Assembly (NCBI RefSeq): GCF_040115645.1
Contig: NC_089562.1
Coordinates: 744,001 to 808,000, forward strand
DNA from: Euwallacea fornicatus
Taxonomy: Eukaryota > Arthropoda > Insecta > Coleoptera > Curculionidae
Reading direction: 5' to 3'
DNA: 64,000 nt
The number at the start of each line of letters is the position of its first letter. Position 1 is the first letter of the stretch. A program made the position numbers and the translations under genes. Shown one piece after another: positions 38,835-51,275 of this stretch. The notes under the pieces are model-generated. The model did no database searches. It was not told the DNA's origin and worked only from the letters and a program-made list of their open reading frames with translations.

Positions 38835-40131
38835 GTGCTTTTTGATAGGGTTTCCATGCTTTAGTTATTCGCAATTGCCTTCTGCTCTTTCACCATTTTG
38901 TTACATAAGGTTCAGATTTGTTACTATTGATCTCATTATTAAGCTTCTTCGAATGCCATTCACGCAGAAAAGGAACTATGAATTTATTGTGAATAGTAGC
39001 TATTATAATATAAAATAATGTACTGTTATAAATTCCTATTATTAGATAGATTTAATTATAAAAAGTACTATGCACATCACTAATGACCATCATTTTTTAT
39101 TTAACGTATGTATAACGAAACTTGAATTTCTCTCCGGTCCGCCTAAAACATAAATGCCTCTATCTCTTAAAAGCCTTTCATTACTTTGGGTCCGGGAGCC
39201 AGGCCCAAGGCTTCGATTGTCCCGCATCGTTTCGGGGGCCCGCGGGCTTTACAACGAACTCGCCTCGGTAGCCCCGGGCCACGAAAAGAGCTGCAGGCTC
39301 TAACGCCGTTGTGTATCGAATTCTATATATATAGAGGGGGTACGTTTTGTGTAATTGTTCTATCCACGTTAAACGTTATTTTTACACAGGTAGAGTTCCA
39401 TGCAATCCAGAGAAAGCTTTTGATTCATATCGGTATTGGAGCTCCGTTTTATTCTATAGCGCTGCGCAAATTCCTCGTCGGAAAGAAACCTTAAGGCTAT
39501 TCCCGGGGCATGTAACGAATAAAGGGGTGTATTGTGGTCTTTTGGAGTCGGCCCGGTTTTACAGAACAGCCTGAGGCTACCTTGGAAGAATAGAGGTAAC
39601 AGAAAAATCGGAGTAGATATACAGGGAGGATTAAACATTGTTTCACACCTTATATTGAACGCTAAATCATAATAATTGACTGGGAGTCAGTAAGTCATAG
39701 TAAATGGAATAATGCAAGGCTTTTGACCTAGTTGATTTCGAATTTAAGAAATAAAGCAAATTTGATCATTTTAGTTTTATTTAAACTAAGTGTTATTAAT
39801 TTTACTTAAACAAATTTCTGTACAATTGAGTGAATGCGCCATACCATATTATTCAAATAAAAATCTCTTTTATTCCTACCTGGCGCCATCTAAAAGAATC
39901 AATTCAAACTCCTTAATAAAAACAGGCATTTCTTGAGGGTTTGTCATATTAAAATTCCTCTTATTGGTCAAATCTCTTTTAAAGTTTTGACGTCACGTAG
40001 CTCTGATTGGTCATTAATGAATCTGAATATCTTTTAAATGACCTTCCTAAGATAAACTGGCTCAATCAAAATTATTTTAAGTCAATTTAACTTAAAATTA
40101 CCAGCTTTTCCTTAAACAGACCTCCTGGAAA
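38835..40131. other. Intergenic region KCTD to PDHA1
   Basis: Contains the KCTD 3' flank, a CpG-containing patch at ~39180-39310 and the PDHA1 promoter. I see no gene; open frames at 39186-39638 have no family signature. A GATATACAGGGAGGA sequence near 39617 resembles the termini of the fold-back elements but has no partner. Confidence 0.55.
39963..40013 (+). promoter_or_regulatory. Putative PDHA1 promoter: two inverted CCAAT boxes and a CRE
   Basis: ATTGGTCA occurs at 39963-39970 and 40006-40013, flanking a perfect palindromic CRE, TGACGTCA, at 39988-39995. They lie 119-169 bp upstream of the PDHA1 ATG, where proximal promoter elements would be. NF-Y and CREB/ATF are the usual binders; use here is inferred. 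Confidence 0.5.
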
Positions 40132-42029
40132 ATGTTGCCTGCCTGTGTACGATCAGTGTGTAAAAAAAACGTTCCTTCAAAAGTGAGTACTTTATTGATT
40201 TTTATGTTATTTTAGATCATTAATCTGGGGTTGTAAGTTATCGTTCGAACAGCTTTGATACATATTACAAGGTGCTCAGTATGGCTAAAAGGGTTTCTCA
40301 GTACTTAAATGTAAATCTTCCTTCCTATATAAGTTATATAACTTTTAAGGTTATGTCTAACTACATTGTTCCTCTTTTAGAAAGCCCTTGGTTTGGTCAG
40401 CCGAAGCAATCATGGGCACACAGTTGGAGAGAGCCAGTTTGAAACTCAGGTACTATCTCAATTTAAGGCAAATACAGCATAAGCTCATTTGACAAATGTT
40501 GCAGCCCTTCAAACTTCACAAGCTTGCCGAAGGCCCCTCAACCCATGTAACATTAACTAGAGATGAAGCTCTTAAAATGTACACACAAATGCATACTGTG
40601 CGTCGTATGGAAACATCTGCAGGGAATCTTTATAAGGAAAAAATTATTCGAGGATTTTGTCATTTATACTCAGGGCAGGTAAGTGCAAAAATTTCACTCA
40701 TACATTTATTTTTTTATTTATTTTTAGGAAGCAGTAGCTGTAGGGTTTAAACATGCTCTTCGTCCACATGACTCTGTAATCACAGCTTACAGAGCTCATG
40801 GTTGGACATATTTAATGGGAGTGTCCCCATTTGGAGTCCTTGCAGAATTAACTGGCAGGCAATCTGGAAGTGCCAAAGGCAAGGGAGGTTCCATGCATAT
40901 GTACTGTGAGAATTTTTATGGTGGTAATGGAATAGTTGGAGCTCAGGTAAGATATGTGAATATTAATGAATTTTTTTCCATGTAAACTATAGTGTTATCT
41001 TTAAATTAACTTTATTAATAATATAAACATTGATATGGTGCTAACTATAGTAGGGTTCATGACTATGTGGCCTGAAATCAGGAATGTGTGTTACAAATTT
41101 TAACACAATTAAGTGTTGGAAAAAAAGAATAAAGCAGGGTTATCAGAGTTTTTAACAATTATATTTCTTGCAATATAATTCACTTTTTAGTGTTATTTAA
41201 AATCGTAAAAACATTATGGTAAAGTTTTTTAAATAAAAATTTAGGTTCCTTTGGGTGTGGGCATAGCTCTAGCAGCCCAATACAAAAACACAGATGGTGT
41301 ATGTGTGGCCTTATATGGAGATGGAGCCGCTAATCAAGGCCAGGTATTTGAGGTCTACAACATGGCCAAACTGTGGAACATACCTTGCATTTTCGTCTGC
41401 GAAAATAACGGATATGGTAGGTTCTTGTTGCCCACAAACCCCTTTTTCAAAGTACAACTTTTCAGGTATGGGAACAAGTGCTGTACGAGCTGCTTCTAAT
41501 ACAGACTATTATACCCGTGGAGATTATGTCCCCGGTATCTGGGTGGATGGCATGGATGTCTTGGCCGTGAGGCAAGCAGCCAGATTGGCGGTGAATTACT
41601 GCGCTGCCGGTAATGGACCTATCCTCATCGAAGCCCAAACTTATAGATACTCTGGACATTCCATGTCTGACCCTGGAACTAGTTACCGCACTCGTGAGGA
41701 GGTACAAGAGGTCCGTCAGACTAGAGACCCCATAACTTCTTTTAAGGAGAAAATTATTTCCCATAATTTGGTGACTTCCGAAGAAATTAAGGTTGGCTTA
41801 TATAATAGTTCCTTTGAGTTTGTTTTATTTCATTTTTTTTTAGGAAATTGACGCAAAAATTAGAACTGAAGTTGATGAAGCAACGAAAAAAGCGAAAGCC
41901 GATAAAGAAATTGGTCTGGATGAACTGGCAGGTGATATATATGCTAATAACTTGGAGGGCAACATTCGAGGTATTTCTTTATTCCAACCATTGAAACATA
42001 AAAGAATGGGGCCAGCTGTGAATATTTAA
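40132..42029 (+). CDS. PDHA1: Pyruvate dehydrogenase E1 subunit alpha, mitochondrial
   Basis: E1 alpha with E1 beta decarboxylates pyruvate using thiamine diphosphate, feeding acetyl-CoA to the citrate cycle in the mitochondrial matrix. Exons: 40132-40182, 40381-40449, 40505-40678, 40728-40946, 41245-41416, 41466-41791, 41844-42029; in frame to 398 aa (human 390). The N-terminus MLPACVRSVCKKNV is basic, as expected of a mitochondrial presequence. The thiamine diphosphate motif runs from GDGAANQGQVFE to CENNGYGMGT. The regulatory phosphorylation loop YRYSGHSMSDPGTSYRTREE keeps the serines targeted by PDH kinase. The CDS ends RMGPAVNI. The gene converges with ICE1 downstream. Confidence 0.97.
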
Positions 42030-43437
42030 TTCTAGTTCATATAAAATGAGTGTTATGTTCACATTTAGCGATTTGCTGCATTTGTAATTTTTTTGTTGTA
42101 TAGGAACGATGATGAGATTTTTTTATTACTTAGTGAAACGAAACAATTTTACATCAATTGTTACTATTCTTAATGTATATAAAAGTGGGGCTTTATTGAT
42201 TCAGCTTTTTAAATCATAATGCGTTTTTTTCCGATACTGTAAATAGAAAGAAGCTGCAAGGACAGAATAGTGAACACTCGGAACGTATATATGTGAACCC
42301 AGTCTTTTCTGTCGATACTAATTTAAGTGTGAATGCTTCTCAAGAACGAGTCGAATTTGGTGTCTTGGTGCGGATAGTTGTGATATCATTAAAGAAAAAA
42401 TCAAACATTTGACGTTGAATTTTAAATAGACGAATGTGAACAAGAAAAAACCCGGGTGGTCGATCCTTGAGATATCTACGTTCATAAATATAAAACTATA
42501 TTAGTCCCCAAATTCATAGAAGTAGTCTTTTTTTCCAGGTAATAGGTCAAAATCACAGTCATAGTGCTCTCCAATTCCGTAATTGACCACGTTTTCACTT
42601 CAGCAAAGTAAATGTCTGGCATAAGCTTATGCTTTTCGAGCCATTAAATTTCCTAACGCTACATTTGGCAGTATTTGAAGGCACTTGTTTCAAAATTTTG
42701 GATGATGATCTTTGGGAACTTCTGTGACGTGCGACAAAGTCTCAAATAGGCCTGAATTTTAAAGGGGCCTAGTATCAAACATTGATTGTTCCTCGTTAAA
42801 CAGCGAAACTTCAATTTGTTTTGCATATCGATCAGGATGGAAATTAGTTCTCTGCAAAAAGCTTTGTAGAGTTGCCTGCTACGGGGTTAACCACACTTAA
42901 GTTTCCGGAATTGAATATCGATAATTTCCGAACCATCGTCTTTCGTATCAAATCTAAAGCTACTACAATATTTAAGTATTCGTATATACACAAAGGTTAA
43001 TAGGTATTCCACATTATTGCTTTGGTACACAATTTTATAAAATTGTTCAATTTGGCTTTGTTGTGCCACATTCGGATAGTTTTTTAAGTGATTTAGAACA
43101 GATTTATTAAAAGGCCACATTTGTGTCAACACAAAAGAGGCCTACTAGAAGAGTCAACAAACACCTTTAAAACTGTTTGACTGTATCTTTGACAAGTTCG
43201 CGATGTTTACTATTCAAGATTGTTGTCACGTACATCTCACTTTCACAAAACTGTTTTATTCATTATGCTCAATATCTGTTACAGCTTTTGAGTTCGTCCA
43301 GCGACTGTTTGTAACAATTTCAATATTGAATCAAACAATCTAATAAAAATAAAAAAGTAACTGTATTATCACTATCATTCATGTAAAAAAAATCATTCAA
43401 ATACTTTGATCTCCTAAATTATTATATAAATATTCAA
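42030..43437. other. Convergent intergenic region PDHA1/ICE1
   Basis: 1.4 kb between two convergent genes, holding both 3' UTRs. AT-rich; I see no further gene. A minus-strand AATAAA at 43260-43255 lies 178 nt past the ICE1 stop and may be its poly(A) signal. Confidence 0.55.
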
Positions 43438-46400
43438 TTATTGAACTTTGGAATTATCTACATTCGCCTCAATCAATTGAAGCGCTTTATCCGGTTCCGG
43501 TTCCTTAGTTCTCTTCCTCGTGGAACCTATTTTACATTTCAAAAGTCTCTGCCGTGCAACTATCAAACTTCTCTGCACCACTGGATCTTTTTCTTCTACA
43601 ATAAAGCAATCTCACACGGTCCTTCAACTTAATACAAATACTTACCCTGCTGTAAACTTTCAAACCAGTCATCAATTTTTGTCACGAACTGAAGCTCGTG
43701 TGCTTTAAAAAAATAGTGAATGTTGCCGTAAAGGATCAACAATGTAGCTTTCAAGTTGGGATTTGTATTAGGTACTTGTTCGTACAACGGAATAAGGCAG
43801 TCATGGACTTTTTTGGAAACCCAAGAAGCCGGTTTATTTTTTAAAAAAAGTTGTAAAGTATAGTCTGAGAGTTTGACTGAAGGGTTTCCTGAAAGAAGAG
43901 AAAACCATAAACTAAACTAAATGGTTGTGTAGAAAAAACACGTACGTATGTAATCGACAAGAATTTCCTGAAACAACTCGTCACAATTCCATCGTTCAGT
44001 AGGGTATCCATAGAACCTACTTAGAAGATCCCTCAAAGGCATCAGATTATAACCAGGCTTATTGCATAACTTTAAATAGCATATATGAACTATAACTTTG
44101 GCTAAAGGAAACTCTGTAAAATCATTTAATTTAGAGGCATAATAACGTCTTTTGTTAGCTCAAGAACGTACCAGATAATTGGGAAGCCATCGGTAGGACA
44201 TTAGGCCACATCGTGAGCGCAGTAAATAAAACAGGAACAGCAAAATCCCCGGAAAAGTAAAATGAATCGCATATAAACCTCCTCATCCGGTCTAAATCCT
44301 GACGCATCCTACATATAGCCGTGTAAAACCGTGTCAGTTGTTGTGCGTTTTCTATGGTGCACACCAGCCTATTAAACACTTGCGGCTCTGCCAGTTCTAG
44401 AACCTTATCCAAAACACCTGGATGCGTGGATTTTTCTAGCTTAATCAAGAAACCTAAATAAAAATGGGAAAATTGCGATTTTAAGACTATTTCATACGAT
44501 GAGTACCTAATAGAATCCTTTGAACACCACTCAAAGGTGGGCCCGGAGGAAAGGAGTTGTCCGGCTTGTCGCAGTTTTGTGAGATTTTACCTACGACGAC
44601 CCTACATAAAATTGAGTGTACTTATGAAAGTTTATAGAAAAAAAAAATGTCTTACTGGGCTATAAAATGGTTCGTTTGGAACGCGAATTGCATGGCGACT
44701 TCGTTCACCAGAGCGGTTTCGTGCCCAAATGAGAGTAGTTTGTTTATTGCGCTAGCTACTTTGTCTAGAATATTTTAATCAAAATATTATAGAAACTTAC
44801 CTAGGTGCCCATAAAAATCTTTACTTACGCACTCTCATCTGCTGGGGTTTTTGTGTTGGAATCAGCTTAGGTAGCTGGTCTGGGATTACCACTTCATCAG
44901 GAGATCTAGGACAATCTTCAAACAATTCATCCCCTTCACATGATTTCTCTCGAACCTCTTCTACTTCCTCTGCTTTTCGCTTTCCCGGCGTAGAATAAAC
45001 CGCAGGTATATATATTGGTGCAGGCTTATTAAACATTTTTCCAGCTTTCTGCGCCGGTCCAGTTTTGGACATTTCTTCCATCACTTGAGTTAAAATATCC
45101 ACCGCAGTGTTCATCTTAGGGGACATTGATTTTCTGAATGTCGGTCTTTGATTGTTTGCCAAGGTCGTTCCCGATATTAAGTCAATTGCATTTTTCTTAG
45201 TAATCAAAATATCTTGGACGATATTAATTCTATTATCATTAGTTTGTACATTTTTGATAAAATTTTGGCTATTAACTTCATCGGATTTCTCGCAAATTTG
45301 TCTCACGAGATTCATGTTTTGCCTGAAAACAGTTAGACGAAGCGAATTTGCCGCCTTCTTTTCACTATCATCAAAACCCCTAAAATCCTCTTCTGTTAGA
45401 TTCTCTTGCACGTTTAGTAATGTTTGAGAAAGTTTATCCTGTGATGAATGTTTTTTAGCAAGTTTTTTGGCTTTTCCTTTGTATTTAGTTTTGAAATATT
45501 CAAAATTATTTTTAGAAACCTGTTTCAGATCTATATTATCACATAAGGTATCTTTTTTCATGATTAAGTTTTTAGACCAGCCTGTTGGAGATTGCGTCCT
45601 GGGGTCAATGGTACTAGAGTCTGTGTTGTTTACTCCTTCGTTATTTGGAGTACAGTTTTCTATTGTTAATTCCGATTCAATACAACCCTGATCAGAATCA
45701 GTGTTTTTTTCAGAAAACACTGACTGTTTTATGAAATCAGCATTTTGTTGACAATCAGAATCGCTTTCGTCGTCGGTGATGAATTCTTTACTTATGATCC
45801 TCTTGTTTTTCGCCACATATTTAGATTGTTCTTTGTAAGATCTATCTGAAACATCAGTTTGGAGTTGTGCTACGGTTTTAATCTTTGGAGGCCTGCCCCT
45901 CTTTCGTTTCATCACAGGTGTCGCGCATTCTTCAATTGTATTACTGTTCCTTTTATGGTTTAAACTGTCCAAATCATTATCGTTATCGGTAAACTCTGTT
46001 TTATCTTGAACCCTTGAAATTCTGTCTGTGCCTGTCTTAATTGTTGGAATCGCAGTCAGAGCTGTGTGGCTTCTAGGGGACAATAACTTATTAACATCAA
46101 TATTATCTTTTGCTTCAATATCCATTAGATCCAAAGTAGCAGTTTTTTCATTAATGATATAATCTGCTACATTTAGTAACTCTCCCTCAGTAACATTTTT
46201 AGCTTGATTCAGATTAATATCATTCAAAGAGCATGTGTTAATGTGGGGAACATGAACAAGACTCTTGGAAATTTGCTTCAGGTTAGAATCATCGTATAAG
46301 GTATCTCGTTTTATAGTTAAATTAGCAGACCAGTCTGTTACAGGGTGCACTCTAAAATTAATGGAACTTGAATTGGTAATGTTTAGTCCATGATTGAAAA

Positions 46401-49400
46401 CATCACTATTTGGAGAATTTCGGCTGAAGGTTTCCATTGTTAAACCGGATTTGATGCAGGGATGATCAGAACCAGTGTTTTCTTCAGTGAATATTGACTC
46501 TTTTTTTAATTTAATAACTGAGGTGGCAGACCAGTCTGTTGGAGAGTGCGTTCCAGGGTCAATCGCATGTGATTTGGTTTTGTTTACTGTATAATTAAAT
46601 ATTTCGGTATTTGAAAAATTTTGAGAATAAGTTTCTTTTATTGATTCCGATTTGATGCAAGGTTGATCAGAATCGGTATTTTGAGTTTCAGAACTGCTTT
46701 CCCCCTCTGTCATAAATTCTTTATTTACATTTTTTATGTTTTTCATTACATAATTCCCTACTTCTTCATCAGATGTATCTGATGTATATCTTTGAAATTT
46801 TCCAGGCCTGCCTTTCTTTCGTTTAATTGCAAGATTAGGGTTTTTTACAGTTGTATCATTATTCTTTTCGTCATTTGAGCTATCTATATTATTGTCTTCA
46901 TGAATAAACTCTATTTTATTTTCTGAATTCGAATTTTTCCCTCTCTTTCTTTTAACTCTTGAAACCATTGTAATAGGTGTGGGACTAACTGTCACTCTAT
47001 TGATACTAATATTATCTTTAGTTTCAGCATGTTTTATATTCAAATCAGCGACATTCTCTACCATAGATTGTGATGTTACCTTCCTGTCCTTTTTTTGTTT
47101 CACGTTTGAGATCGTTATCAAAGGTAATTTTGAACATGCCAAACGGTCTTGGGCAAGCACATTTAATTCAGTCTCTTTGTCAGAGATAACCTCTTTGTTC
47201 TCATTACCTTCACCTTCCTCTGCAAGTTCCAGAAATGTTTTATGTTCAATTTCCATCTGAGAGCTGAATCCCACTAGCTTCTGAGGTAAAATTTTAGGCG
47301 GTCGGTCTTTCCTGCATTTAACTGATGGACAGAATAGCACATTCATTTGTGAATTTAAAACTTGCACATTTGAATGTGAGCTTTCATGCAAATTTTCACT
47401 TATATCAGCTAACAAACAGTTGTCAGTTACTTCTTTAACTGAAGACAACTGGCCATCATCCTTTTTGAAACCAATATCTGGACAAACTTCAATGGAGCCT
47501 TGACTTTTACAAATAACTTCCTCTTTGCCATCAGGATTTACTACTTCTTCCTCACTAGAGATGTCAAAATCCAGAATTGAGCTTATGTTCAGGCTTGAAG
47601 GCGTTGGGGTAAGTTCTTTAAATGCATCATCATTATATTTTGTTATTAACTCTGAAGGAATAAAAGTTTCTGCAGATTTCTCAGTATTGAAGAAGTTTTT
47701 TTCTACACATATTCTAGTTGTATCGTCTACAGTAATATTCTTAATTTCTATAGGAGGGGATGATTTAGTAGAAATCGTTTGTTTTGGCTCAATTTCTGTA
47801 ACGATGTGAGTTTTGTTTTCCAGATTGTTTTTCTGAATTTTGTCATTATGAACAAACTCATCTTCTATTCCTTGGCCTACTCCTAGTGAGGTACTTTGCA
47901 TGGTTTTAGTGCTATTGATAACCTCCTGAGCAACATTTTCAGCCACATTTAAATTAACACCATTTAAAGGACATGTGTAAACATTAGACATGTGAACTGG
48001 GATCTCTCTCAAAGCGAAATTTGTCACAGAAGGATTGAAGGCTTGGGGAAACACTGGTCTTGCATGTGCAACAGGTTCCATTTTTACTGAAGGTAACCGA
48101 TTATAAGGCGATTCGTTTGTAATGGTGAAATTAATATTGTTCTTTTGTAAGATTTGAATTGCGTTAAGAATTGTATCACTAGAACGGTTCTTACGTCTCA
48201 CTTTTAGAGGGGGGTTCACTGGATAAGGCATCCAAAACTTCTTTCGACGCCGATCACTTTTTATTGATCTTTTAAAGCTTTTTTGCTTTGGAATAGAATT
48301 AATTTGACTACCAAGCTCCGCATCAGCAATCTTCAAATCATCAACAAAATATACAGACATTTTATTTGAAGTATTTTCTGGTGAACCTTCAGATGAAACG
48401 GGGATAGTAATTGGATTTTTAACTTGTACATCTGTTGCTTTCAGTTCATCACCAAAATCTATGACTGTTTCACTCAGACAATGGTTTGGTGGAACAGAAT
48501 TAGTAATTGTGGTTCTTGTTATACCATGTAAAGCCAAGGAACCTTCTTTAATGTCTATACCTGGGGTTGGAGGTGTTATAATGATGTTGGGAATTTTATT
48601 CTCGAGTACTTCCTGGGTGGTGAGAGATATTGGTGCAACTGTAGAAAACATTAACAAAAAAAAATATGAAATTTTTGACAAAATAATCATAAACATGTCT
48701 TATTTTTTGTAACACAATGCTTACCTTTTTCTAACAAACTTTGGCCCGACCTTGACAATGGCGACAGCATCAATTCACAACAAATCATCTCACTAAAAAT
48801 GCTCGTCAAGTCCTCATCATCAACATCTGAATTTTCTTCACACCTACCAATTGGTGCATTTTCAGTCTGAGTATAAACATCACTCTTTTCTCTCCTTTGC
48901 AGCTTGAATAATTCCCCTTGCAAGCTTTTACATTTTTCCTCCATAGTCTTCAATTTATCATTATCCAAAATGAGTAAATTGAGTTGCTCTTGCAGCAAGG
49001 AGATTTCCTTACTATGTTGCTGTTTTAGGGAATTGATAGTTTGCTGATGGCTTTGAATTGAAACTTCTGCATCTTGAAGCTGAAATATTTGAAAAATGAT
49101 AAATTTCCTAAAAAAATATTCAAACATACCTTTGCTCTTGTTGTAACCAACTCTTTCCCTTTACATCTAGGAATTTTAGTGTTGCTTAAAACTAAAATCT
49201 TCTCCTCGAGACTATAATTCTTTTTATTTAAATTATTAATTTCAGTTTTCAATTTTTGTTCATTTTCTTTGTATTCACTACACAACAGCTTCAATTCTCT
49301 AACCTTATCATATGCAGTTACTTTCTTTGTCGAAAGCCAAGGAGTGAGATTTGTCTCACAAGAGCATTGTTTGACTTTTCTCTGTAGATCAGTAATTGTC

Positions 49401-50268
49401 AGTTGTGACTCAATAAGATGCTGCTGGTATTTCTTCTGAATTTTGACATACTCATCGTTTAAGTCAGTCTGCTTTAATTCCTTTACATCTACTTTACATC
49501 TCTCTAAATTGTCATTGAGCCTCTCATTGTGAAATTTGAGGGTGCTTACTTCTTGGGCTAAGGACTCATTTTTTTGTTTCAATTGTTTAATTACTTGATT
49601 TGCTTTAGATTTAGATTTGGTTAGTTTGTCGTTAGCTTCTTTGTATAAGACAATTAGATCACTGAAAAAGAAGATGAATTGGTATTGTCCAAATGTACAA
49701 ATTAACCATTTAAAAAAAAGGAAAATGTAGAGATCTTTTCCTCTGCTGATGCTGATATAGCATGCCTTGAAAATAATAGATAATCCAACACTATGAAGTA
49801 AAAAAATGTTTGCTCAACATTTTGAAAAAAAACCTTCACAACATAGTGACAATTTATCAGACAATAGGTTAGAGAGCTACTTAAATCCCCTGTTTTAAAT
49901 TGGCTGCATCTATTACATGTACAAGAAATATATACTTTAATTCTGACTAAACTATGGGCCCACAAAAAGTTAAAAAGGGCTAGTTTACCGGGATTCTTAA
50001 AGATAACTATGAAAAAAAAATCCCTCTAATTGTAGGACATTGTAAATTCTCCTTATCACAGTTTTTTTGGAGAATCTTGATATCTGTTTTTGTATTTAAT
50101 ATTGTAAATTCAACGGACAAAATAATAGTTTGCCACTCTACAGCAATGTATTAAGGGACATGGAAATGATATTTAGAAGTTATAAATTTCCCATACTTAC
50201 TTAGTTTTTATGATTTTTTCCTTAATTATTGTAAAATCTTGTTCATTAATAGAAAATGCTTCTTCCAT
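43438..50268 (-). CDS. ICE1: Probable little elongation complex subunit 1 (ICE1)
   Basis: ICE1 scaffolds the little elongation complex, which promotes Pol II transcription of snRNA genes in the nucleus. Minus-strand exons: 50268-50201, 49661-49130, 49079-48725, 48638-44829, 44764-44656, 44601-44507, 44453-44172, 44113-43946, 43888-43646, 43595-43438; in frame to 1939 aa. Residues ~1-270 are coiled coil (QEVSTLKFHNERLNDNLERC). The single 3.8-kb exon encodes a long disordered Ser/Asn/Lys/Glu-rich region with AT-hook-like motifs KRKKGRPGK (~928) and KRKRGRPPK (~1233) and internal repeats (see findings). Exons 5-10 encode a folded, conserved-looking C-terminus (NRLVCTIENAQQLTRFYTAI, PVLFTALTMWPNVLP). 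The assignment rests on this coiled-coil/disordered/C-terminal layout and recall of the C-terminal domain; the gene structure is surer than the name. Confidence 0.72.
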
Positions 50269-50816
50269 AGTTTATTAGTGAACGTAACCTAAAAATGTGG
50301 CGTTTTAAACGAAAATACAATACTTCCCAGAGATAATTGATGACCAATAGGGATAAATAGTGTTGTTCTCTTATGCAGCAATTTAAATTGTGATAGTTTC
50401 ACTCTAATTAAAGCTTTTCAAAGTTTAAATGAATAATTTAAATAATGCCCTAAAGCCGGGCGTAAAGCTCTATAAATATGAAATGACAAATATGATCGAA
50501 GTTGACTTGACATTACCATCAATTTCAAAGTATCGGTAGTTAGAAGACTTGACATTAGATAGTAGACACGTCCAATGTTAAATCTCTTTCTTCTACTACC
50601 CCTACTTTTTTGTTCACATTGCACATAAGATAAGAAAGGATGCATATATATCATAGGTTCAGTCAATTATCTTAAAACGAATCATGGCAGTTTATTGATT
50701 TTCTTTGACAGATGTCCTAACCTATAAATAGTCAAAAATAGGTAAAAGTATTTTCTAATTACATAAGCAGTTCTAATCAATTCTTCGTTCAATTCCCTAA
50801 CGAATTTCTACAAATA
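50269..50816. promoter_or_regulatory. Shared divergent promoter ICE1/UQCRB
   Basis: 548 bp separates the ATG of ICE1 (-) from the ATG of UQCRB (+), so both promoters and 5' UTRs must lie here. It is AT-rich without a clear TATA box or CpG island. Confidence 0.5.
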
Positions 50817-51149
50817 ATGGCAGTAAGCTTCGTTCAAAAGCGTTTCGCGCATTCCGCTCTTCAAAAATTCTGCTACAACCTTTCTGGATTTAACAAATAC
50901 GGCCTTTGGAGGGATGACCTGGTCTATGAAGATTCCGACGTTAAAGAAGCTCTAAAACGGATCCCCGAGAAGACTATTGACGAGCGAAACTACCGCCTTT
51001 TGAGAGCAGTGCAACTGTCGCTGCAGAAAACTCATCTTCCCAAGGAACAGTGGACCAAAATAGAAGATGATAAGTTGTATCTTACCCCCCACATAAATGA
51101 TGTTATTAAGGAGAGGCAGGAAAGGGAAGAATGGAATAAGATTTATTAA
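50817..51149 (+). CDS. UQCRB: Cytochrome bc1 complex subunit 7 (UQCRB/QCR7)
   Basis: The ~14-kDa subunit of respiratory complex III, on the matrix side of the inner mitochondrial membrane, associated with cytochrome b near the ubiquinone site. Single exon of 110 codons, the usual length (~111). Family motifs in order: NLSGFNKYGLWRDDL, VKEALKRIPEK, ERNYRLLRAVQLSLQKT, LPKEQWTKIEDDKLYL, ending ERQEREEWNKIY. No internal cleavable presequence is obvious, as usual for this subunit. The absence of introns may be genuine or reflect retroposition; the frame is intact and the divergent position next to ICE1 argues that it is functional. Confidence 0.95.
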   Translation: MAVSFVQKRFAHSALQKFCYNLSGFNKYGLWRDDLVYEDSDVKEALKRIPEKTIDERNYRLLRAVQLSLQKTHLPKEQWTKIEDDKLYLTPHINDVIKERQEREEWNKIY

Positions 51150-51269
51150 ATTTTAGGTTTTATGTGTAGTAGTATTTAAAGAAATTCTTTGTAAACTTAA
51201 AGAGGAAGGTGAGACAGTTAAGCTTGTTGCCCATGTTTGAGTTGTTTAAAATAATGTAAAAATATATTT

Positions 51270-51275
51270 AATAAA
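51270..51275 (+). terminator. Putative UQCRB poly(A) signal
   Basis: AATAAA ~120 nt past the UQCRB stop; a second AATAAA follows at 51306-51311. Confidence 0.55.

Noticed and set aside
44821..48696. Reading the 1291-codon frame as a whole single-exon gene
   Set aside because: Its start lies in an intron, and both ends have good splice sites that join in frame to further exons of the ICE1 model.
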